NCBI RefSeq assembly: GCF_000247815.1
Contig: NC_021675.1
Coordinates: 68,488,051-68,552,050, forward strand
Direction of reading: 5' to 3'
DNA: 64,000 nucleotides
Source of the DNA: Ficedula albicollis
Lineage: Eukaryota; Chordata; Aves; Passeriformes; Muscicapidae
Notes under the pieces: model-generated
Databases searched by the model: none
The model's input: the letters and a program-made list of their open reading frames with translations, nothing else
Told to the model about the DNA's origin: nothing
Part shown: piece by piece, positions 13,913 to 27,147 of the stretch
Layout: each line of letters opens with the position of its first letter
How positions within the stretch are numbered: the first letter of the stretch is position 1
Made by a program: the position numbers and the translations under genes

Positions 13913-15024
13913 GGAGGGGGTACAAGGGTGTGCTTGGGGCTGACTTTATTTAAAAGAAGGCTGAGAAGTTTTCTGGTGAAAGGCTCTGTTGATAAATGGT
14001 GGTTAGGAGAAGAAAATTGGTTATTCAATGAACAAAGTGGTGTGTAATTTATTTTACTTCATTAGATGCTGAATTCTTCAAACATTGCTAGGAATTAGAA
14101 TGCTTTGAAACTAATTATTGTAAGTACATTTAATCACAGCTTTGAAGTTACTTTCAATATAGCATGTTCTTTTTGATTAAATTATATCTTTCTGCCATTC
14201 CACTACAAGTACCCAGTTCAACTACAGAAGAGGAGGAAAAAAAAAAACAACAAACCTTTCAAAAGTCATAAATAAAAACAACAATAATTTTGCTCTGTTT
14301 TATTCTGAAATATTTCCACACCCTCCTATTGCTACAAGTGTACCAGCTCCTGCAGAAACTTGAGTACAATTTTGAATGCACAAAAATTATCACAAAATTA
14401 AACAATTATGTTATTATATATGGTACAAATAATTTCAAGCAGAGAAGCAGAATAGCAGGGAGCACAAAGATGAACTAAAAATGCACTTGCAAAGTGCATG
14501 GATTTTTTTTTTTTTGAGCAAAGATTAAAGGAGTTCAATGGACTCTCTCTCTCACCCTTGCTTCTTCGTACATATAGCACTGATAATTCAAGCTCTCAGT
14601 TATGTGATATTTCTCTTTAGCATGATAAATGATGGCTGAAAGCAGCAATTTTGGTTCAAGTCTGCCTCCTGCTTGAAATAAAATTTCAGTTCAGTGATTT
14701 AAGCAAGGCAAAGCACCATGAATCTCCTCCCAGTTCCCAACTTGACTTGGACACCAGCAACTTGAAATCAGATCAGTCCAATGAAAGATCACAAAAGTAG
14801 CTTCAAGGAGCTCTGCTGAGCTCAGTGATCCCCAGTCACCTTCCCTATTTTCAAATGTGGAACTTGTACTTCAGTGATTTCGCTGGATTTCAAGTGGTTC
14901 TGTAAAGCTCTAAGTGAAGACAAAGAATCCTTTTACACTCTTCTGAGTATTTTTTCTTTTCTTTTGCAGTGTAAAACATCAATACACTAATGCAGGACTA
15001 TGCATTCCTTTAAGTAAGTCCCAC

Positions 15025-15135
15025 CCCTGGAAGTGTTCCAGGCCAGGCTGGACAGGGCTTGGAGCAGCCTGGGCTGGTGGAAGGTGTCCCTGTCCACGGC
15101 AGGGGGTGGAACTCTGATATTTAAGGTCCCTTTCA
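15025..15135 (+). mobile_element. CR1 LINE 3' end fragment
   Basis: CCTGGAAGTGTTCCAGGCC, GGACAGGGCTTGGAGCAGCC, TGGTGGAAGGTGTCCCTG and CACGGCAGGGGGTGGAAC appear in order, followed by TTTAAGGTCCC. This matches a songbird CR1 3' end in plus orientation. The terminal octamer is lost or replaced by TTTCATGTTCTCTCACAG. Confidence 0.92.
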
Positions 15136-17425
15136 TGTTCTCTCACAGACAACTAACACATTAAAGGAGAGAAATGCACTTTTTTCTTCTACTCTTTTCT
15201 AGGATTATTAAATGTCTGCCCATCTTGTAACAATAAATGGTAAATCACCTTATGACAGAAATTAATCTATTTGATAACCTAATGTTTTACTTTTTTTTTT
15301 TGTATTTCCATTTCTACAGCATGGGCTCTTTATTGCATTTGGCTGAAGGGTTGGGAAGGTTAACTAGATAACATTTATTTTGCAACTCTGCAGAGAAGTG
15401 TTACAGCCTTAAATAGCCAAAAAAGTCCCACAAAACCAGAGAAACAAAAGTAGATCTCAGTGGGCTAATTTGTCTCAGTTTTGTAATAGGAAATAGCAAC
15501 AAAGCTGTTTATGTGGGTCATCAGAACTAAAACCAAGAGGAAGGAAGTGGGAAAAGAGTGTCCTGGAGTCAGGAGCATGAGGGCAGTTAGAAATTTCTAG
15601 AGAAAAAGTAGGTTAAGGAGGTAAAATAAGCAGCAATACTTTAGCTGATCAAATAGAGATGTAGCAGTATACAAATAATGAGATATCAAAGGGAAATAAA
15701 AGAACATGTACTGAATATTATCATCAACACTGGAGAACAAAGAATGAGAGAACATCTCTTTCTTCTTCAACTCCAAAGCACAACATTCAACAAATAATTG
15801 TAGCCTATCCCCAAAATGTCACCCAAGTAAAAGAAAAACAAAACAACACCTTAATGGCACAAAGCAGTGGTTCTGCTTGTTCTTTTTACTTCATTTCTTA
15901 ATGACATATTCCATCAGTTCTGAATTTGTCAGAAACCATGATTAGAGGAGGAAAAAAAAACTCTTTTATTATTGACTACCTTAAACTTCAAAGCAGCAAG
16001 GACACTGAGTGAAACACAACTCTATCAAAGTGAGCATTTCTAATTCTTAAGTCTGATATTTATAAATTTACAAGGCTTTCCTAGCCATGCTGCTTAGAAC
16101 TATCACAGAAAAGCACATCACAGAAACTGTAAATATCTGGAGGCAGCTCATTCTATTTTGCCTCAGTCTGAGGGCTTCAGCACACATCCTATCAAGAGTT
16201 GGGGGGACAACCAAAATCCCCAAATATTTTCCCTGCCTGCCCAACAGAGAAAGACTCATTAAATGTTATCAGGTATCACTCACCCATTTGGTGACAGTCA
16301 TTAACTTCAAGCACTGGCCAACCAGTTCAAAACAACTTTTTCTGAAGGGAATTTGCTTTAAAAGTTTCCCACATCCCTGCTCATCCTGGCTGTCTCTGTC
16401 AACATCACATTCAGCCTACCTTTAAACATCCAGATTACCACGAGCTGAAATCATGGCTTAATCTGTTTTGTACAGGATGTTAATAAACCATACTGAGCTT
16501 CCCAATCAATAAATAAATACATTTCTATTGTGTAACTGAACTGCTGAATAATTTCTAAGTAAACTGAAAGACTCCCTAATATTTAAGTGAAACTGCAGAA
16601 GATTTTGTACTGAGTTTGTGTGGCAAACAGAAATATCTCTGCTGCAAATATCAAAACCAAATGGCTAAATAAAAAGTAATTTGAAGTCTGTTTGGTGTGG
16701 GCCACATAATTAGGAATATGATTTTAACTAAATTCTAATTCTTAAGCCTTTGATACTTTAAAGTTCTAAACCAGCACCACACAGCTTTTATTGTGTCCAT
16801 GCTCAGCTTTTACAGCAGCAATATTGATGCAAAATATACCACACAACACAAATCTGCATGATATGGGTTTCTGATTTCTTTTTTAGTTAACTACATCTGC
16901 TTTGCATTTTACAATGTCAACTCTTCAAACAGGCCAGCTTTGGATCACTGAATGTAGCGTTTCTAAATCACAGTCAGGTTCAACACAAAACAGAATTTAG
17001 GAAATTTACGATTATACCTGGACATTTTTCTTAAAGCCTCTATAATTGTTTCCCTTGAATTATTGTGCAGGACAACAGGACGAGCTTTCTGGACTGGCTT
17101 ACTGGAGTTTTGCTCTCTTAAGGGCTTGTGATGCTGTCATTGAAACATTTCTGCATGAGGCAACAAAAAAATGATAGAGCTGTAATTATGCAAATGGGCA
17201 AACTCAGTGACAATGAACTACCAGGGTCCAAAATAATTCCAGAGACAAAGAGGAAAGGAACAGTAGGAAGCTGGACTCCTCTTGGCTTGTAATCTACAGC
17301 CAAATAAATGACAATTTATAAACAACACAATAAAGGATTTAATAGTTGGGGTAATTTTCAGTATATATATATTAATGCATGTAGAAACCACAAAAAGAAC
17401 CCCAAAACCCCATGACTCTTTTAAA

Positions 17426-17428
<3 letters not shown>

Positions 17429-17457
<29 letters not shown>
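17429..17457. repeat. (AT)14 microsatellite
   Basis: An uninterrupted alternating AT run of 29 bp. Confidence 0.95.
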
Positions 17458-17460
<3 letters not shown>

Positions 17461-17490
17461 TTTCCTATACTATTATGAAACAGTAACAAA

Positions 17491-17511
17491 ATAATATAAT
17501 AATAATAATAA
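17491..17511. repeat. (ATA)n microsatellite
   Basis: A short trinucleotide AAT run within an AT-rich stretch that also carries ATTAATAATTATTAATAAT-type words up to about 17555. Confidence 0.7.
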
Positions 17512-17800
17512 CAGCCTTAATAGTATTTAATGATTAATAATTATTAATAATATTGTTTTCGCATATTCAAAATTGTCTAAATTATTCTGATCTGAATCTT
17601 TTCATAATTCCTTATTAATTACAAGGCCTCCTGCAATATTTTGCAGATTCTAAGTCACTATTTCATGTACTGATCAGCACTGTTGTATCTAGAGGTTTAA
17701 TTTCCCACCATAATTATAACTGCACTTCAAATCTGCATAATCTTCCAGAGAATTGTCAATACATAACTAAAAGTAACAGGAGAGAGTTCCACTGAAAAGG

Positions 17801-18001
<201 letters not shown>

Positions 18002-18908
18002 GCTTGCAAAGTACTTAAATTCTTTTAAAAGAGAAATTAATTTTTAACTTAAGAATATTTTTTGTTACTCTATTACATACTTTGATATTCAATTTGCTCT
18101 ACCAAATGGCATCATGTAGAGCTGCCAAAGCAAAAGTCACCATGCTAGGAAGCTTGTCAGTTCAGTCTTTTACTCACATTGGAAAGAAAATCATCCTTAA
18201 AATATTAAATACAGCTGTGGGTTTTACTCCCTCAGTAACTTCATGACTGTGACCTTCATAAAAGACTTGGCAATCTCAGTCATAGAACTCATCCAGGATA
18301 TTAAGGAGAGCCATTGAAGGTCAGCACTGAGTTGCTCTGATTAAATTCAAAATATAAAATCAGATTTTCACTGTGCATTTTCTTGCCCTTTCATAATTTA
18401 AATTCTCTTTGGTAATTAAAGAATACAAAAATGCCTTAAGAGAGAGATTATCCTGCGGTGACCACTGCAGGTAGTTTACAATGTGGCTTATTTTATAACA
18501 ATGATGTTCTGAATAGGAATGCAATGACAAGAGAAAGGATAAAAAGAACAATCATCAAAACACGATAAAACTATTCATCCTGTTCCTAATTTATCATCTG
18601 GGAGATGTCAAACTGACCATGACCAGGCACCTACAGCAAATTGTTTCAGGGATAATTTGGTATGAGATGGAAAAATAGAGAGATTTGGGAGGAATCAGAA
18701 GAAACACAATTATTTAGAATTCCTAGTTCCATCAGGACTTTACCAAATCTTACCTGACTCCAGCAATATCAGAGAAGGGATTGTGAGCATGAAGTGGCTT
18801 CAAACCCACCAATGTGTCCCACAGCAATCCCTAGTGCTTTCACAGCAGCACCAGGAACCAGGATCCTCAGTGGGACCACCCAGTGGGGATCACCCCATGC
18901 AAGCAGTC
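18002..18908. other. Non-coding stretch
   Basis: No gene is recognised. A near-palindrome CTGCGGTGACCACTGCAG (18453-18470; arms match at 7 of 8 positions) is the only local symmetry noted. Confidence 0.6.
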
Positions 18909-19171
18909 ATGGGATGGTTTGGGCTGGAAAGGACCAAAAGGAACATCCCCTGCCATGGGCAGGGACACCTTCCACCGTCCCAGTCCCCCCCTGCCATGGG
19001 CAGGGACACCTTCCATTATCCCAGGGTGTTCCAAGCCCCATCCAGCCTGGCCTTGGGCACTGCCAGGGATCCAGGGGCAGCCACAGCTTCTCTGGGCACC
19101 CTGTGCCAGGGCCTCACACCCTCACAGGGAACAATTCCTTCCCAATATCTCATCTAAATCTACCCTCTTCC
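18909..19171 (-). mobile_element. CR1 LINE 3' fragment, minus strand, with internal 41-bp duplication
   Basis: Read on the minus strand this is the CR1 end. The plus strand shows GGGATGGTTTGGGCTGG, CTGCCATGGGCAGGGACACC, GGCCTTGGGCACTGCCAGGG, ATCCAGGGGCAGCCACAGC, TGGGCACCCTGTGCCAGGGC and then CCCAATATCTCATCTAAATC. That spans about 260 bp of the element. The segment around CTGCCATGGGCAGGGACACC occurs twice in tandem (18948-18988 and 18989-19029). The two copies differ at the end (CACCGTCCC against CATTATCCC), so the duplication is not brand new. Confidence 0.93.
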
Positions 19172-19220
19172 AGTTTAGTGAACCAGCAGTCCAGTGGTTA
19201 AGCAAAAAAAAAAAAAATCT

Positions 19221-19295
19221 AACCTTGCAAAGCAAGAATAATAGTTACTCATGTTACTAACATTTTAAATTAATATTGTCAAATTGATAGTACAA

Positions 19296-19330
<35 letters not shown>

Positions 19331-19488
19331 AAACCTTGCAAAGCATGAATAATAGTTACTCACGTTACTAACATTTTAAATTATATTGTCAAATTGATAG
19401 TACAATTGTAAACCTTGCAAAGCATGAATAATAGTTACTCATGTTACTAACATTTTAAATTAATATTGTCAAATTGATAGTACAATTG
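19221..19488 (+). repeat. 79-bp unit present three times, with poly-A between copies 1 and 2
   Basis: Copies start with AACCTTGCAAAGCA and end with GATAGTACAATTG, at about 19221-19298, 19332-19408 and 19411-19488. Copies 1 and 2 are separated by TT, an A27 run (19301-19327) and TCTA; copies 2 and 3 are only two bases apart. Copy 1 is also preceded by an A-run plus TCT, so the A-run plus TCT belongs to the larger repeated unit. Copies differ by single substitutions (AGCAAG/AGCATG, CATG/CACG, TTAATA/TTATA). No coding potential is visible. Confidence 0.95.
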
Positions 19489-19541
19489 CGCAACAAGTAC
19501 CATAATTTATGAAGAGAAATGAGATGTTTTCATTCTAACAC

Positions 19542-20234
19542 CTAATTGTCACTCTGCAGATATCTGCAGTCAAGGGTGAGACCAAAATTCTGACTCAGAC
19601 AACAAGAAAAATACAATTTGTCTACCACACTCGTCAAAAAAAAAATCAAAGTGAGAAAGTTCAACATCCCCCAGGCAAGAGCTGATGGTTTATGATAGTT
19701 CCTATCATGGGTTTTGCAGCACTTTTCAAAAAAAAAAAAAAAAACAGAAATAAGCCAGTTGCTGCTGTTCATTCTCTCATCCCTATTTCTATTGATCGAT
19801 GCTTTTTCAACTCTCACGTGCAGGGAAGAAGCCACACCCTTCACTGCAGAGAACCAGCCCCCTGCAGATGCACCAGAGCCTCCTATTTCTGCAGGAAACA
19901 CCAAATGCTTCCCCCAGCAGACATTCAAACGCTGCCTCAATGCCCTCACTGCACAGACAGGCTGTTTGAGGTAGGGGAGAGGGGATGGAAGGATGGGAAT
20001 CCCCCCAAAACACAACCCAGGTGTTTGTGGGACCGGCTGCTCAGTGATGCTCCCGGCAGCACACAGCCCTCCTGCTCCAGAATATTCAGTGTTTTTCAGA
20101 ACAGATTTTGCCATTATTTCTGGGACTTTTTTCTGTGGGAGAAGGAATCACAGGGAACCTCTGGCCTACTGTTGCCAATAGAACAAGATACTAGAAGGAA
20201 TCACAGGGAACCTCTGGCCTACTGTTGCAAATAG
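19542..20234. other. Overlapping long open frames on both strands, no recognised protein
   Basis: A 190-codon frame (minus, 19542-20114) and a 180-codon frame (plus, 19692-20234) overlap in a locally GC-richer stretch. Neither shows a domain, signal peptide or family motif that I recognise. Both include the low-complexity run at 19729-19744, and the plus frame ends inside a tandem duplication. A GTAGGG after CTGTTTGAG near 19971 could be read as a splice donor, but no acceptor or homologous peptide supports an exon. Most likely chance frames. Confidence 0.25.
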
Positions 20235-20245
20235 AACAAGATACT
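20141..20245 (+). repeat. Tandem duplication, 53-bp unit x2
   Basis: Copies start with GAAGGAATCACAGGGAACC at 20141 and 20194 and end in ACAAGATACT. They differ by one substitution (TTGCCAAT/TTGCAAAT) and one base of length. The second copy runs directly into the 105-bp dimer that begins at 20246. Confidence 0.95.
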
Positions 20246-20453
20246 GATCTGCACTTTCAGTCTGGCCTGGTAGCTAATATCTAATACCTACCTGTGACTA
20301 TTTAACTACATCATGTAATAATGACCAGTGATTTAAGGTAACTTACTCATGATCTGCACTTTCAGTCTGGCCTGGTAGCTAGTATCTAATACCTACCTGT
20401 GACTATTTAGCTACATCATGTAACAATGACCAGTGATTTAAGGTAACTTACTC
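20246..20453 (+). repeat. Tandem duplication, 105-bp unit x2
   Basis: Two copies start with GATCTGCACTTTCAGTC at 20246 and 20351. About three substitutions separate them (CTAATATC/CTAGTATC, TTAACT/TTAGCT, TAATAA/TAACAA), plus an end difference. It abuts the preceding 53-bp dimer with no intervening base. Confidence 0.95.
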
Positions 20454-22239
20454 CTCATTTTCAGGACTAATGTAAAAAAAATAAAGTCAGTATGTCATTT
20501 ATTAGACTCTGCAGTTTAACTCAAAATTCATCTCACCTGGAGAAGGTTCTTCTGCTTCCAAGAGCTCCATCCACAGCAGCAACTCATGCACACACACCAA
20601 AAGCCATTTGTGCATCCTAAAAATGACTCTCATGATCCCAACACACCTTGCCACTAACTAAGTGGCACTTCAAGTTGCCTGAGCTAACTTGAAGAATGCC
20701 TCTCCACAAGCTTTCGTGGCATCCCCTGCAAAGTCTCATCATTCAAAACACACCCAACTTTGGTGCCATTTGGAGTCAGTAATTTGAGTGAGTCTGTGAG
20801 TCTGTCCCAGAGCTCTCCTCACCTCCACTCCTCAGCTCCCCTACTCACCTCATGGTGAGTATGGACACAGAATTCCCAGCTTTCCCAAGGGGGAATAGGC
20901 CAAGGAACCTGCAGAAGAGACTCAAACCCACCAAAGTGGACTGCAGATCACATGTCTCCCAAAAAGGGACATTCAGTGGTGCCCAGTGTCTCCAACAAGA
21001 GTCACTCGTGGAAGAAAAATAAAGTCCTGTGATATTGTAAGTGGGGATAGAGACTGCAGCTGTCTAGGGCACAACTTCATTTCTTGGCAAATGCAAACCA
21101 CCTTGGGAATGCTCCAGAATGAGCTCAAGCAAGAGACAGGCCAACAAAGTAGTACTAAAATAATATTTTCAGAGCCCTGACATCCTTTGACAATTTACAA
21201 ACTATCGAGTTTAATTTCTGAGGCCACCTAAAGTACTCTCAAACTTACTTTTTAACAAGAGAATTTCAGGATTATTGTGACATATTTTGAGCTGCTTCGT
21301 ATCTCACCACCCAAGCTAATCAATAATTTAAAGACACAACAATTAATAAGTTTTAAAATCAAATATTCAAATATGTTATGTCTTATCTACTGTAATAACA
21401 AAACTTGATTTGTCTGTCCAAAACTGCTTTTCTTTTTCAAAGCACAGCCTGAAAGTACAAAATAACATCAGGTCACTCTTCAGACTTTCATCCTGTGCTG
21501 TCTGCTGCTGTCAGAAGAAAATTATAATGTTTTAAAAAGGACTTTAAGGAAAAGCCTAGAACTGTGTCTAACACAAATCCTGCTCCAGAACAGCCCGTGA
21601 CAGGGTTTTTTCTTCAGATTTTAGCTCTATCTCATTAATAGGAAAAGTTGAACTAATTGGAAAGTCAAACCTCCCACTTTCTTTGCTTTACCTATTGCTT
21701 TTCTAATTAATTTCTACACCTTCACAACATTTCTATTTGAATTACTTAAAATGGCAAAATGATGTCTGTGATTGGACAAGTGTCTTCCCTAATATACCAT
21801 ATAGTGAGATACCTCATAGTTTGACAATATTTAACAAGAAAAGATCTGCTCATTTCTGCAAATCCCCTGTTGCCCAAGCCCTTGGTTAAATAGCATTTCT
21901 GTGAAATTCAGCTATCTAATTAGTCTGTTTGATTATTTGAAATAAAATTACATCTCCAAAATTTTTAACATGTACTTTTCCATCACATGGATTTGCTGCA
22001 AGTGGAGAAAAGCTGAGTACTTCTCACCCAAACACTTCTCATCACACAAAAAGAGTGACAAATCCATGGCTCTGCACCAGTTTGCCCAAGTTAAAACACC
22101 AGTGACAACTCAGGAAGAGGGGTCCAGACCCTGTCTGGGGAAAGGGGCTGAAGGAGATTCCTGTCCCATTTGGACTGGGGACAGACTGGAGCCACCTCCA
22201 CCCTCAGTTCTTTACAGTTCCACCTCACAGAGGTGAACA
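20454..22239. other. Non-coding stretch
   Basis: No gene or mobile element is recognised. Short frames near 20986-21180 and 21970-22236 have no familiar motif. Confidence 0.6.
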
Positions 22240-22380
22240 CTGTGGGGATGGTGACTCCACCACTTCCCTGGGGAGCCTGTCCCAATGCTCAACCACCCTT
22301 TCAGCAAAGAAGTTTATCCTAATATCCAACCTGTACCACTCCTGGATCACCCTGGGGCAATTTCCCCTTGTTCTCTCAAT
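22240..22380 (-). mobile_element. Older CR1 LINE fragment, minus strand
   Basis: The plus strand carries the CR1 reverse-complement words GGGGATGGTGACTCCACCAC, TTCCCTGGGGAGCCTGTCCC, ACCACCCTTTCAGCAAAGAA, TTATCCTAATATCCAACC and GGCAATTTCCCCTTGTTCTC. This is a segment upstream of the CR1 3' terminus, from a different subfamily to the 18.9-kb copy. Confidence 0.9.
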
Positions 22381-23390
22381 TTTTTTATCTTCATGCATGC
22401 CTGAAACTCAAGGCACTGCATCATGTAATCACTGCCAGAGCTTTCATCCCTTGATGTCATCTGCTTAGCAACCACAGAACACCCCAGGGAATTCCACTCC
22501 CATGATGGAATATTTCCTTTTTTCACAAAAGGGGGATAAAGATGGTCTGTTCCACATAATCCCATTTTGCTCCTCCATATTAAAATTCTGTTGGACTTAC
22601 TCCTACTCATGATTAATCTCATTACTCTTCAATTAATTTGGGAACTCATTTTATACTACCATAATTATTTCTGTAATACCAGCCAAAGCGAATTACCTTA
22701 ATACATAACAAATCAACATATGACAGCTCACATTAAAGGTTCCTCCTCTCAAAAAAGTACACATGGATTAAGGAAATGTAAGGATTTACCTAACACTACA
22801 AATGAATGTAGGAGAAATGGAGGGAATGCATGTCAAATCCACAAACTTATTTTCCCCATCGTAACAACTCATTAAACTGCTGGCTGTGACTTTATTACTC
22901 TTCCTCATTTTTTTTCTCAGGCATCCACTTCTTATTTTGATCCCCTGTTTGTTGTTAAAATGGCAGTAATGTTTTATAGAAATAGCCTAAAAATTAAGGC
23001 ATTGTACTTATTGCTGCAAGTTTTCAATTCCTTCCTCAACATCCCTTTCCAACATTACAATGAAACCTCTGAAAAATCTAATTTCAAAAGTAATTAGCAA
23101 GTTGTATTATAAACAAATTAAACCAACCCACCCTGATTTGTCAATATTATTCAGCTGTAGCTAACTCTCAGCCAAAGGTCACTCAAATTTAACGAACTGG
23201 GTGACCCCAGGATAAACTTTGTTGCTGTGTTTCAGTGCTGCTGCTGGGGGCTGTGACTAACAAATTACAATAACAAAGTAGGTCCCTTCAGGGGAAGCTC
23301 ACCACTTCAGCCTAGGACCATTTTCTCTAATTTTAAGGCAATTTTAAGAAAATAAATTACAAAAATGCTTGGCTGTAAACAAGCTCTTAG
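22381..23390. other. Non-coding stretch
   Basis: Nothing recognisable beyond unique AT-rich DNA. Confidence 0.6.
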
Positions 23391-23871
<481 letters not shown>

Positions 23872-26800
23872 AGGGATTTGAATCTCGTTCTTTTCAGCTT
23901 TGAGAAGATGCAAAGCAGTTCTCTAACTGTCCACCTAAATTTAACACACTGTACTGCATGACTTATCACATCTGCCTTCAAATAAATTATTCAGCTGAAT
24001 ATGAACACTGCCTCCACATTTTTTTAATCAACTTATTAAATTGCACCAAGTTTCTAAACATTAAGTGCAAAATGACAGGTTAAAAGGATAATCATATACA
24101 CAATGTAGGACCAGAGTATTCTCTTTTTAAGAACAAAATGACAAAGCTAAATATATATTTGAGGGCTTATCATCTCTTCAGGGATGAGTAGATGCAGCAG
24201 TTCAGGTTCTAAATGAAGAAAATGGTCAGCAAGAGATGGTTATTTGGAAGCTTGGCCAGCAGTCAATAAATTAAGAGATCTAAAATAGGATAATCAGGTT
24301 GGACATTTAAAATGAACAACAATAATTACTATTTCATCCAGTATCTAATTAAATTCAGAAACTCATTGTTGCAGGGAAGCTCAAGCATATGAGTGGGTTC
24401 AGTAAGTCTTTAGCAAAAAGAGTGGTTATGGGTCCACAGATGGCTGTTAAAGCAGCGATTCAGATGCTAATTTCAACTCAGAAAGTTTCTAAATCACAGC
24501 CTGTGGAAGCTGGGAAGATACAGCTCAGAAAAGTTCACTCCACACTTTCCATGCTCCTTCAACTCTTTGTTAACTCTTACTGGACAGGGAGCTGAAGGTC
24601 TGGTCAGACCCACTCTGACAGCTCTGTCCTGGTCTCACTCATTCCTTGCATGAGTCTTGATAATAAATCTGCTTAAAAATAAATTGGCCTTTGTTTTTAT
24701 CTTTGAAGTTAGCCAAGGAACAAGTATTTTCTGCTTAGTTTCACAGGTGGATGCAAACTTCAGTATTTGCCCAAAATTTTCAAGCACAGCCGTGTTTACC
24801 TCTGTGGGACACTTCTGGCTCACGTGCTGCTGTATATTGTAAGAGACCTAAGGATCACGTGGGACACTTCTGGCTCACGTGCTGCTGTATTGTAAGAGAC
24901 CTAAGGATCATCTGAGATGGAAATATCTTTCTAAAACTTGGAACTGACACAGAAAATCTGTACTGGTGGTGCTGGTAAAAGTTCTCAGAAAATCACATTT
25001 GTTTAAGGAATTAAAACATTGTATGAGCAAAATACCTTTTTCCAAGAGACAATTACAATCAAAACGAAATGCACTATAAGTTAAATTTTAATATCGAAAA
25101 ATTTCAGTACTTTATCTGTGTGATTAAATTCCCTGGTTAAGATGGCAAAATAATTACTCATCAAGCCCAGGAAAGTGTTTTTTTCTGCATGCATACTCCT
25201 GTGACAAAGTACAGTATTTAATTTAATTTTGGAGAAGATTACCACCTACCAGAAAAGGGATATAAAATGCAGTAAATCAAATTACAAGCAATAACACTGA
25301 CTTTGGGGGTTTTTATTTAGTATTTTCATATTTTATTTTCGTTTTGTAGTGACAGCTTGTTTAAATGCAATTGTGTTCTTTGAACATAACAACAACAACA
25401 CCTGGCACTTAGAAATTCAAATTATGTGTGAATTCTTTTGAAAATAACAATGATTTGATTCACAGGCATCAAGTGGAAACTACCAGTCACAACATGACAG
25501 TGAAGAGAAAATGTTTAACAAGAGGAACAGAGTTATGGTACTTGACTCCAAAACTGGGATGAGGTGTTCCCAGGTGTTTCCTTATAGATAAAACTCCATA
25601 GAAAAACAATTTGGGAACTCCTCTCTCATTCCTTTTTCTCACTATCCTCTCTTCTCATACAACTTTCCACCATTTTTTTTTTTTTCTTCTCAGCTCCAAC
25701 ACAAGAGTCTTGCTTTACACCCAAGAACAACATGAATTTTATTTTCTGGTCAGTTTGGCACAGTAACATTGAGCCTGTTCTATCACTTCTTTGGTGCCAG
25801 GACTTTGTCACTTCAAAGGCACAAGGTCATTCTTTGAGTTTGATAAGACTTTTCAAATGAATCTTGAGATTGGCAACGTTGAGACTTTCAGTAAATTTGA
25901 AGTTGATGTATACTAGTAAAATTACAGAGGGAAGTTAGCTCTTACTCGATGCAGAGGAATTTAGCTGACAAAAATTCAATAATATGAGCAAGAGATTTCC
26001 CAATTGTCAGCCCAACTCAACAAATAATTGCATGGTGATTAGTACCAATAAATCACTCACACTGCTTCAAAAATGCTACAGTGTTAAAAAATGGTGATGA
26101 ATAAAATGAGTAGAGACAACAATTGTTATAAAGTTCTGCTCCATTCTACTGTTTGCTTCCTGACAGCTCTGTCTCTGTGCTCTCATTCCCTTTTCCTGTC
26201 TCAATTTTTAAATACCTTTAAGGTCACCTGTTACTTTTCCATCCTTTCTCTAACTTCTGGGGAACTTAGATATTTAAAAAAAAAGCCAAAAAAACCAGAC
26301 AGGACACCACTGAAGGAAGCAAAGCAATCCTACTGACTAAAGAGAGAAAAGCCACTCTTAGATCTCTAAATTAGAACAAAGTCCATTTTAATGAATGTAT
26401 CTTAAGTCTAATCAGTATGGATGCTCTCTATGCTGGAGAGAAGTAAACTGGTGGAAACCAAAGAATGAAAAAGATGAAGAACAGGTAATTTAAAAGACAA
26501 AAAAAAAAAGGGAAAATATAGTCAAAGCACAAACTAAGTAATAAACACCAGGTTCTGAAAACAAAAGGAAAGAAAAGAACGAGGACTCAAACAAAACAAG
26601 ATGTTTCTGTGAAGAAAAGAACACAGCTAAGCTTTTCATTTAGAATGTGAAGAACATACAAACAATGGAACGTGCATCCTGGTCTTTCAATGCTTTCAAA
26701 AATACCTATTAAAAGAACCTTGAACAAGTTACAAGCTGCACTTGTGAAATCTGAAGCTTCATTTTGAAGACTAAGCAAAGACGAAGGCAAAATTTGTTGA

Positions 26801-27147
26801 AATGCATTACTTGTCTGCTCCTGAACACTGTAATTGTGCTTACTCTGTATTCCTGCATGCAACATTGAATCCCTCAGTCTGCTGCCAGGTTTTCATTCCA
26901 TATTGTGTGTTATTGAAGTGTAAAACTGCTGAATGCGCCCCAGCACGATTTTAATCATAATACAGACAATGTTCCAAGCTGATGTAATCCAATGCCTTTA
27001 ATTATGGCAATCAAATATATTATCAGTTTACTATTGCTAACCCATATTGGGTACACAGAACAGCCTGGAATAGCAGGGTCTGCTATTTACACATGACTTG
27101 GCAACCTCATGGCAAAATACCTCGTTCAGTTTAGGTGCAAATATTTT
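23872..27147. other. Non-coding stretch containing one small duplication
   Basis: No gene is recognised. It contains the 55-bp tandem duplication at 24.8 kb (listed), a T12 run at about 25673-25684, and ordinary AT-rich DNA. Confidence 0.6.
24804..24911 (+). repeat. Tandem duplication, 55-bp unit x2
   Basis: Copies begin GTGGGACACTTCTGGC at 24804 and 24859. The second copy lacks one AT (TGTATATTG/TGTATTG) but otherwise matches through CCTAAGGATCA. The fusion point is GATCACGTGGGAC. Confidence 0.95.

Larger units (their letters stand above)
7178..15024. other. AT-rich non-coding stretch with small microsatellites
   Basis: No gene, RNA gene or large repeat is recognised over nearly 8 kb. It includes purine-rich GGAGAGGAGAGGAGAG near 7818, a repeated ATAGTCCTGAG pair near 9100-9125, and the small simple repeats listed separately near 11.6, 12.2, 12.7 and 13.9 kb. 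The short ORFs are consistent with chance in AT-rich DNA. Confidence 0.65.
15136..17800. other. AT-rich non-coding stretch
   Basis: No gene is recognised. The stretch between about 16760 and 16980 has a mixed, non-repetitive composition that could be ordinary unique DNA. Two AT microsatellites near 17.4-17.5 kb are listed separately. Confidence 0.6.

Noticed and set aside
19542..20234. Possible gene or exon in the 190- and 180-codon overlapping frames
   Set aside because: No recognised domain and no acceptor site. The frames run through an A/T run and a tandem duplication, and equally long frames occur on both strands, as expected by chance in a GC-richer pocket.
20141..20453. CRISPR-like repeat array
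   Set aside because: The units are adjacent dimers without spacers, in a vertebrate-type sequence; no cas genes.
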